From the NCBI GenBank assembly GCA_032717465.1, contig CM064671.1:53226998-53290997 (forward strand): 64,000 nucleotides of DNA. The letters are read 5' to 3'. This document shows positions 56,834-64,000 of the stretch, one piece after another; within the stretch, counting starts at the first letter, position 1; every line of letters begins with the position of its first letter. The notes beneath the pieces are model-generated. The model was given only the letters and a program-made list of their open reading frames with translations. It was not told the DNA's origin and did no database searches. Made by a program: the position numbers and the translations under genes. This stretch comes from Coenobita brevimanus (taxonomy: Eukaryota; Arthropoda; Malacostraca; Decapoda; Coenobitidae).

Positions 56834-58239
56834 TCTGGCGACCTCATTCCAGGATATTAACTCCTAGCATTGAACTTATTAACGAAATAATAAACGCACT
56901 CACTGATAACTGGTTATTAATTATAATAATTAAAGTTTATAGACACTAGCGGTTACTGATTCTGCCTTATTATTTTTACGTCAAAGTTTTTCCAGCCAGC
57001 CACATTTTATTATTTCTCTTCCCTTACCAGTTTAAAAAGATAAAACTGGTCACGACCAGCCTGTGCCTATACTCTTTATTTTCGATTATTAGCATTCGAC
57101 TGCAAAACAACAGCCAGTACTTCAGTCTTTACTTCACTCAGCTTATGTTAACATTATAGCTACCATATTATACATACATGAATCTAGAAAAGTCATGGCC
57201 TGCTGAGCTTATGCCTCAGCTATAGATTTGTTAGGTAGAGGATGCCAGTCAAATGGTGGAAAAATGCTGATGCATTCTTCACTGTGTACGGGTACCAAAC
57301 TCGCAAGCAACAGTCCTAGAACAGGAAAGATACTGCCAAGTCTGCAAAGCCATCTCAGAGCGAACCACAGCATCAAGGCCGTTCTCAGAATAATGGCAAC
57401 GGTCCAGACAAATCGCAGAAGGATCAAGGGCAGTACTGTATGTTCAGCAACCTGCCTGAAAGAGGTACAACAAATACCCGAACCAGCAGCAGTATCAGCC
57501 ACGCAGTCAACATTCGGGACCATCTTTTTAAGCACCACCACCAGTGTATCGGAGGCAGGAGGCAAATGCAGCCTTCATTCCCCGACAAGTGCATGATGGT
57601 GTAGTGTACCAGCATAGGTCCTTCTCCACACTTAACTAGTCCCCCTCGAATGGTGTGCCCTCCTCCATAGGTTGTCAATGCTTCAACTCCCCAGATGGTG
57701 AGTACGGCCCCTCAGGCATCTAGTCCTCAGGGTGTCATATTCACGGAGTTGTGTGCTATGTAGCCTTATCAATGGCTGGCCATTTCCTCCACAGGCCCTC
57801 CCACAGGTAACAATGCCTTCCTTGTTCAGCCAGGGTTTGTGGGAGGTGTTTCTGTAAATGCTCTGAGAGACAATAGCTCCTCAGGTTGCTCCGTTACGCA
57901 GAGTCTAGTTCAGCCCAAGGAGTACACAGGCAGACAGATCAAAGCTCAGCTTTTTGATGGACCTATGAGATTGTTTCCTAAGGCATGTATCCAGGTAGTA
58001 TCTCCTTTTTACACTACTTCGACAGTTGCAGTTGTCATGCCTGATTCTTTGTTTGATCTTATTATAGGTAACATACCAGGTGCCAAGTAAAGTTGCACCA
58101 TAGATGTCACTACTCAGACTCTGGCTGCAGTAACATGTGCCATGGCCAAGGCTCCAAACCGTGTCACCCCAGGGACCATTGCATCGCCGCAAGATCTGAT
58201 TTGTAGTCAAGATGTTGTCCTGGAACAACAGCCTGACCC
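56834..58239 (+). mobile_element. Gypsy-like internal region remnant (gag to protease)
   Basis: Weak gag/nucleocapsid-like text (57190-57600, with TGAATC-rich and polar Gln/Ser/Arg stretches, stops in all frames) leads to a recognisable protease at 57839-58090 and a linker (58090-58239, TCAMAKAPNRVTPGT and SPQDLICSQDVVLEQ) typical of Gypsy pol. RTE copy 4 cuts it at 58240. No RT or integrase of this element follows after 60974. Confidence 0.5.
57839..58090 (+). pseudogene. Gypsy-like retropepsin fragment
   Basis: Aspartic protease domain: VNALRDNSSSGCSVTQSLVQ, AQLFDGPMRLFPKACIQVVS and VMPDSLFDLIIGNIPGAK. The LFDLIIGNIPGA end is characteristic of retrotransposon pol. The active-site D-T/S-G triad reads D-N-S (57869-57877), so the protease is inactive. 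It ends at a stop (58088-58090) before the linker. Confidence 0.7.
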
Positions 58240-60973
58240 GACACTTGCTGTGTGGGTAAAGTTGAACGTTCGAATACAAATGTGGGCGATTGTGTGTGTG
58301 TATGCGCCAACGCAAGATCGTACTAGAAGAGTGAGAGAAGAGTTCTGGACAAATGTAGAAGTGTGCATGGAAAAGTCTGGAAGGAATGAGAGAGTGTTTT
58401 TGATCGGTGATATGAATGGTAAAGTTGGGAATGTGAAGGTGGATGGAATAGTTGGTGAGTGGGGTGTGCCTGCTGAGACAGATGAGAATGGGAGTGCGTT
58501 AGTGGACATTTGTGCTGGGAGGGGGTTGGTGATAGCCAATACCCTCTTCAGGCATAAAATGATCCACAGGTATACATGGCGAGTGATGTGAAGGGTGGGT
58601 GGTGAACTGAATGAAAGGAAGGCAATGATTGATTATGTGTGTGTGGATGAAAGGATGCGAAGATGTGTAATGGATGCAAGAGCTTATAGAGGTTGGGGGA
58701 GTGGAGTTTCTGACCACTACTTGGTGGTGGCCAGAATTAGGATTCAAGTAAGATGGAGGAATAGAAGAAGGAAAAGACGAGAGGAAGGAGTAGTTGCAAG
58801 GACAGTGGAAAGGTTACAAGAGGATGAGAAAAAGGCAGAGTATAAAAGAGAAGTGGAGGAACGATTGGGCAAATATGAATTGGAGCAGATGGGAGACGTG
58901 GAAGGTGTGTGTAGGATATTTACAGAAGAAATATGGGCAGCATGTGATGTGGTGTGTGGAAGGAAGAGAAGAAGGAGGGGGGTGCAAGGAACAGCGTGGT
59001 GGACTGAAGAGGTGAGACAGGCTGTGGCACAAAAGAAGAAAGCATACAATGAATGGATGAGAAATAGGGGCGTGGAAGAAGTTGAGAGGCGGAAGACAGA
59101 GTTATATGTAGAAAGAAAGAGAGAGGTGAAAAGATTAGTAAGAGAGAGTAAGAAGAGAGTGGATGAGGAATTTGGAAGGAATTTGAGTGTAAAGTGGAGG
59201 GACTGTAAGAAAATGTTCTGGAAAGAGGTGAAAAGAGTTAGACAGGGTGGAAGTGAAGTTAGCAGGGGAATGAAAGATAAAAATGGTAGATTACTAGTGG
59301 AGAAGGGAGAAAAAGTGAGCAGATAGAGAGAACACTTTAAGAAATTGTTGACCATAGAGGATGGAATTAATGCGAGTATAAGTGGCTGGGGAATGGCTGG
59401 GAGAAGGAGGGAGGTGAGAAGACAGGAAGAAATCAGTAGGATAGAAGTTGTGGAAGCAATGAAGAAAGTTAAATCGGGGAAAGCCCCAGGAATTGATGAA
59501 GCGTGTGGTGAAATGCTGAAGCATGGGGGAGAGATAGTAGTAGAATGGATGTGGAAGATGTGCAGATTGGCCTGGGAGGAAGGTAGAGTCAGGTATAATT
59601 ATTCCCTTGTACAAAGGAAAAGGGGAAAAAGAAGTGTGTGGTATTCATAGGGGGATTTGTCTTCTTAGTATCATAGGAAAAGTGTATGGTAGGATACTTA
59701 TTGACAGAGTTAGAGAAAGAACAGAGAAATTAGTTGGAGAAGAACAGAAAGGCTTTAGGAAGGGAAGAGGTTGTGTAGATAAAATATTCATTCTTAGATC
59801 TTTAGTGGAAAAGTTTCTAGAGAAGGGAAAGAAGATGTATGCGGTTTTCATGGATTTGGAGAAAGCATATGACAGGGTGGCTAGACAAGGATTGTGGAAA
59901 GTGTTAAGAATATATGGAGTAGATGGGAAGTTGTTGAATGCTGTGAAGAGTATGTACGATGGTGCTAAGGCTGCAGTGCGTGTGGATAGTGAACTAAGTG
60001 AATTTTTCTCTTTGAAAGTTGGGTTGAAACAGGGATGTGTCATGTCTCCATGGTTGTTCAATCTGTACATGGATGGGGTAATAAAAGAGGTACAAGGTAG
60101 GGTAGTGGATGTTGGAGTGGCCCTGGTGAGAAAGGATAGTGTTTGGAAACTCCCTGTACTGTTGTTTGCAGATGATACTGTGTTGTTGAGTGAAGACGAA
60201 GGGGAGCTGCAAGGCTTGGTGGATGAGTTTGGGAGAGTGCGTACGAAACGGAATCTAAAGGTGAATGTAGGGAAGAGTAAAGTGATGGTCTTTGAGAAAG
60301 GTGAAGTCAGTGAATGTACAGCGAGTTTGGATGGTGAGGAATTGGAAAATGTGAGTACGTTTAAGTACTTTGGTAGTGTGATGAGTAAGGATGGAGGTTT
60401 GGAGGGTGAAGTGCTTGAAAGGGTACAGCAGGGAAGAAAGGTTGCTGGTTCATTGAAAGCAGTGATAAGAAACAGGGAAGTGAGCATGGAAGTGAAAAAG
60501 TTACAACATGACAGTATTGTGATACCAACTCTAACGTATGGAAGTGAAGCTTGGACGTTGTTGGAAGGACACAAGTCAAGAGTGAGAGCAGTGGAAATGA
60601 GTTATTTAAGAGGAGCCTGTGGAGTCACATGGAGAGACAGGCTGACGAATGAGGATATAAAGGAGCGTTGTGGTGTGGATGTGGATGTGATAGGAAGCGT
60701 TATGAGGAACACACTTAGGTGGTTGGCCATGTGGAGGGGATGGAGGGTGAAAGACTGACGAAGAAACTGTATGTGAGTGAGGTGGAGGGGGGAAGAGTGA
60801 GGGGGAGACCGAGGATGAGATGGAGGGATGGGGTGGAGAGGTATATGAGAGAGGGGTGTGTGAGTTGGGAGCAGGGCAGTGAAATGGCGGGGGACAGGGC
60901 GACTTGGAGGCGATTTGTTTGTGGCCACCCCAAACGGGATTGAGGCGTCTGGCAATAGATAGATAGATAGATG
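58240..60973 (+). mobile_element. RTE-like copy 4, 5'-truncated
   Basis: Starts within the endonuclease (VWVKLNVRIQMWAIVCVYAP) and reaches the family 3' end GGGATTGAGGCGTCTGGCAA with (GATA)n at 60953-60973. Damage relative to copy 3: TGA for Arg at 58589, TAG for Trp near 59324, a 17-bp deletion near 59588 between AGTC microhomologies, and a T loss near 60724. Inserted in the Gypsy-like remnant. Confidence 0.9.
58241..60943 (+). pseudogene. RTE endonuclease-reverse transcriptase, copy 4, broken
   Basis: Segments: EN remainder to 58591 with IGDMN; 58595-59326 with SDHYLV and the Arg/Lys linker; 59345-59650; RT 59607-60758 with GFRKGRGCVDK, VFMDLEKAYDR, LKQGCVMSPWLFNL, FADDTVLL (60166-60180 region) and the C-terminal domain; then 60719-60943 after a shift. 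FADD and the RT order are intact. The breaks are two nonsense codons and two small deletions. Confidence 0.88.
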
Positions 60974-60974
60974 G

Positions 60975-61543
60975 TATCCATCTCATTGACCCATTTTCCT
61001 CCATAGACCTATTTCCCCCTTGAACTCATTTCCTCCACGAAGGTACAGTATTTGCATATGGATCTATTATCCTCACAGACCAATTTTCCCCCATAAGCTC
61101 ACTTATGTCACAGGGCGACTTACACTAGGATTAATATATCAGTTATTACAAATGCCCAAACTATAGCATTACAACCCTCTTTAAACTTCGTAATCTTTCC
61201 TATAATACAGTTCATAACATAGATTTACACCTTTCCTTCCTTTTCATCTTAAGTACAATAATCGTAATATTTTTCCCATATTCCACTTTCGCCAAGTACC
61301 CCCCCCCCTCGTCCTAAACATTCGAATGAAGTATAAACTTCCAGCCAAAGACCTTTTCGTGCACACTGATTCACCGTTCACATAAATATATTCAAACTCT
61401 CTCAGCCGACGATATACTCTTAATTATAATTTACTTGACACTGTGAAAATAAAAGTTTCCCAGATTGAAATTATTCAAGTAAAATAAATGTTAATGGAGA
61501 TCGTCTCTACCTCTTCTAGTTCGAGAACTGAATATATACATAT

Positions 61544-61547
<4 letters not shown>
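60975..61547. other. Spacer, nothing recognised
   Basis: Near 60980-61090 there is a weakly repeated TTT-CCTCC-TAGACC pattern. No gene seen. Confidence 0.4.

Positions 61548-61613
<66 letters not shown>
61548..61613. repeat. (GA)n microsatellite
   Basis: Pure GA tract of about 66 bp. Confidence 0.95.
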
Positions 61614-61616
<3 letters not shown>

Positions 61617-62921
61617 AAACATTTAAGTCACTGTGCTCCTGAATTACTATTTTCATGTCTTTTATATGTCCATGTCACCATAAATCATTTCACTTGATAT
61701 TATCTGTTAAATCCAACTTATCTCCCTCAGGACCACTTTTTGCAAACACTGTTTCATCTTTGTCTCACACGCAGTTCTGAGAGTGCCGTGAGATAGATCT
61801 TAACACCTATGCACTAGTGATTTATTTCTCCACTTTACACCTCAGGTTCTGATTGTATCGGAAACAATATCGATAATAAATCCACATGTTTACGGTACAT
61901 TTGAATGGTACGAAGGAATATACAACAAAAAAAAAAAAAATAGGAAGAGATGCTACTAATCATTTAATGCTACACATTAGCGAAATATGCCGCAAGAGGA
62001 TCGCGTGCGGACGTCATTTACACATACATTGTCTTGCCATTTACAAACATTTGTGTTATACTTGGGGGGAAATACATTCAAACTCTCGGTCTTAGTTATT
62101 GCCTTGTTATTTCGTATCAGTACGAGGAGTCTTGCTTATTCGTAATAAAATATTATAGTACTAGGAAGAATGACTTGAATAAAATGCTGTCGAAATGAAA
62201 CAGTTCAGAATGCACATGTCCACTTCCTATAAGTCATCATTTTTCACGTCTTCACACAGGGACACTGCCTTCATTACGTTTATTAGATTGTTAGTAAGGT
62301 TAATTGTTATAACATTTTGTTGTTATCCAGCCCTGAGGAAGTCATGTTCTCATTTATCATAATACATCTGCAATGTTTTAAGATATAACGTGCCGAGAGG
62401 GTTAATGAACGAATAAATTAAATCGTCCAGCAGTGAGAGTTTCTGAATTAGAGCGTCAAGGAATTGCTGTAATAAACGCAACGACGAGTTCGGAGTATGG
62501 AAGTTAAACTGTCACACGTCCTTGTGTGAAATTTCCCTTTATAAAACCTCCCATTTACGTGAAATATTGACTGAATGTACTTTATCAGAATCAGAAGCGC
62601 AATCTTGACATTAAAGCTTTTGGATTTGCATAAAAGAAACAAAAGCGCTAAACAAAAAAACAAAAAAAGTGAGTTAGGGGGTAGATAAAGTATTCAGAAT
62701 AAATTCTGAAGCCGTAGTTGTTGTTGTCTTATACAGGGATAAAAGCAGAATCAAGGGGTTCGTTAAACTTGATTTTAAACATGTTAGAAAAATGGAAACT
62801 CTACTCAATGGATTATTATAACAGTAACGTAAAGAACCTCCCCCCCCCCCAAAAAAAAAAAAGCCGCTGTCGTACATCTCTGATAAAGCTATAGAGCAGA
62901 TATATTATTGTCTCTATTCTT
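61614..62921. other. AT-rich region, possible first intron of the minus-strand candidate gene
   Basis: No exon recognised. If the promoter at 63014-63043 is real, this lies downstream of its first exon. GGGTTAA at 62395-62401 resembles the end of the TTAA elements, but no partner was found. Homopolymer C/A run at 62840-62862. Confidence 0.35.
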
Positions 62922-62923
62922 AC

Positions 62924-62992
62924 CTTCGTCGATCAGAGAGGTGTAGAATAAATATCAAGGCTCCTTAGGCAGAGGTTCAGGTGTGTATGAGT
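62924..62992 (-). other. Candidate non-coding 5' exon ending in splice donor
   Basis: On the minus strand the sequence downstream of the TATA box runs about 70 nt to GACGAAG|GTAAGAA, a near-consensus donor (GT at 62923-62922). There is no ATG in this stretch, so it would be a 5' UTR exon. The transcript start is estimated from the TATA distance only. Confidence 0.35.
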
Positions 62993-63013
62993 AACCCGAG
63001 TTGAGAGACTGAC

Positions 63014-63043
63014 CTTATATAGGACAACGTGCACTGTGGGCGG
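63014..63043 (-). promoter_or_regulatory. TATA box and GC box, minus-strand promoter candidate
   Basis: Minus strand reads CTCCGCCCACAGTGCACGTT, then GTCCTATATAAGGTCAGTC. The TATATAAGG box is at 63021-63013 and the GC box CCGCCC at 63043-63038, upstream of the candidate exon that ends in a splice donor at 62923. Confidence 0.4.
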
Positions 63044-63290
63044 AGCGTGATTTTATCTTGAGCGACTCTCTGCTGATAAATCATTCAAGTATATCATTCA
63101 TGCAAGTTTATTTTCCTCTTATTCAGTCAGTACCAATGATTAGGCAAAGTAAATAAGCAGTCTTCCTTTAACTGATTCATATGAATTTTCTATGACCAGC
63201 TATTCCACCGGCACCGATTATATTTTATTGCTAAATATGACAAAGAAATATTCATATGTGGCATATCTTTCTTTCTTGTATGAAAAATGG

Positions 63291-63391
<101 letters not shown>

Positions 63392-63599
63392 GAAACAGAA
63401 GACCGCGAAGCACAAATGCTGCACATTTTGTCCCTTCAAGAAAAGAGGAAGAAAAAACACGAAAATCCGTGGAACCATTATCTTTGAAAGACACCTCCTC
63501 TATTGCCATTGCCATTTAATAAGGATCAGGATGCAGATCCGTGGCGATACAGTATAGTGCTGGTTACCTAGAATCCGGATTAGAGTTCGCCCCTAAACT

Positions 63600-63800
63600 T
63601 AGTCACTTTTTTCTTGGCCCATGGCCCACCCTTCCACAAAGTTTCATAGAAATTTATTGAGATCTTTTGGAGATATTGTGCGGCAGGATCCAGATGCGGA
63701 TGCACCAGGAAATTTTACCAATTCTTCTTTGGATCATGGCCCACTCTTTCACAAGATAACACTGGATTTCTCTGAAAACTTTCGAGATATATTGTGAATA
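63600..63800. repeat. Degenerate direct repeat, 2 units of about 110 bp
   Basis: CTTGGCCCATGGCCCACCCT, TCCACAAAGTTTCATAGAAAT, GAGAT-TTTTGGAGATATTGTG at 63614-63682 recur as TTTGGATCATGGCCCACTCT, TTCACAAGATAACACTGGATTT, CTTTCGAGATATATTGTG at 63728-63797. Resembles common dispersed marine-arthropod repeats. Confidence 0.55.
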
Positions 63801-63911
63801 GATAATCAAACAAAAGAACATAGGTGAATACACAACCTACTCCAACTTCGTTGACGGAGGTAATAATCTGAAAAAATAGTGAGAGAGTATGGTTTGATTT
63901 AGATGCATAGT

Positions 63912-63916
<5 letters not shown>

Positions 63917-63958
<42 letters not shown>

Positions 63959-63959
63959 G
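63917..63959. repeat. (GA)n microsatellite
   Basis: GA tract near the right edge of the window. Confidence 0.95.
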
Positions 63960-64000
63960 TACAGAAGTACTAGAGATTTGCAGGATTATAAGCAGCTTAG

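Noticed and set aside
62395..62401. End of another TTAA element (GGGTTAA)
   Set aside because: No matching TTAACCC partner or paired subterminal motif found, so a single seven-base match is not enough.

Overview
The window looks like non-coding DNA from an arthropod, most likely a decapod crustacean. The grounds are very dense dinucleotide, trinucleotide and tetranucleotide microsatellites, RTE, CR1 and Jockey type non-LTR retrotransposon proteins of the kind common in crab and shrimp genomes, TTAGG-like motifs, and no bacterial gene organisation. The species call is an inference. No complete conserved host gene is visible. Nearly all recognisable coding sequence is transposon-derived and broken by stops, frameshifts or nested insertions.

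Layout. 606-3470: broken RTE copy. 3985-7966: decayed Jockey-like element carrying a tRNA-derived SINE (5553-5722) and a 1-kb unknown insertion. 8099-8392 (minus): two candidate spliced exons encoding a signal peptide, possibly the 5' end of a host gene. 8835-12373 (minus): CR1-like element. 14163-17012: two converging RTE-type fragments embedded in (TA)n. 17099-20403: a 1.6-kb segment present twice in tandem, each copy with a 381-bp foldback MITE. 20452-20714: a second foldback MITE. 21195-22440: RTE remnant abutting a BEL/Pao remnant. 23762-26861: the best RTE copy, full length with a single stop codon. 27671-30350: a TTAA-flanked piggyBac-like element without transposase. 32023-33335: duplicated repeat units with long (GTA)n. 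33335-37590 (minus): near full-length CR1-like element inserted in a microsatellite and itself hit by a TTAA MITE. 39125-41382: decayed hAT transposase related to ZMYM1. 41740-42210: satellite. 42408-43155: an empty-site paralogue for the RTE insertion. 45803-46858: third CR1 copy, inside (CA)n. 47642-48403 (minus): an intact single-exon ORF with a helix-turn-helix and four 35-residue repeats. 48661-52689: Jockey-like element split by a retroposed 690-bp insertion. 53641-60973: a stack of a CR1-like element (SGNH-type ORF1), a TTAA MITE, a Gypsy-like LTR element and RTE copy 4. 62924-63043 (minus): a TATA promoter-like region with a 5' exon ending in a strong splice donor.

How the parts relate. 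Two insertions can be dated and bounded inside the window itself because unoccupied paralogous sites are present. RTE copy 3 is matched by 42408-43155, and CR1 copy 2 by the (TG)n(AG)n tract at 32696-32778. The three CR1 copies all sit in CA/GA dinucleotide microsatellites. RTE copies carry (TA)n or (GATA)n at their 3' ends. Microsatellites therefore serve here as insertion targets, as 3' tails and, at 17-20 kb, as probable crossover sites. The two sequences most worth follow-up as possibly functional are the 253-codon ORF at 47642-48403 and the spliced signal-peptide gene start at 8099-8392.
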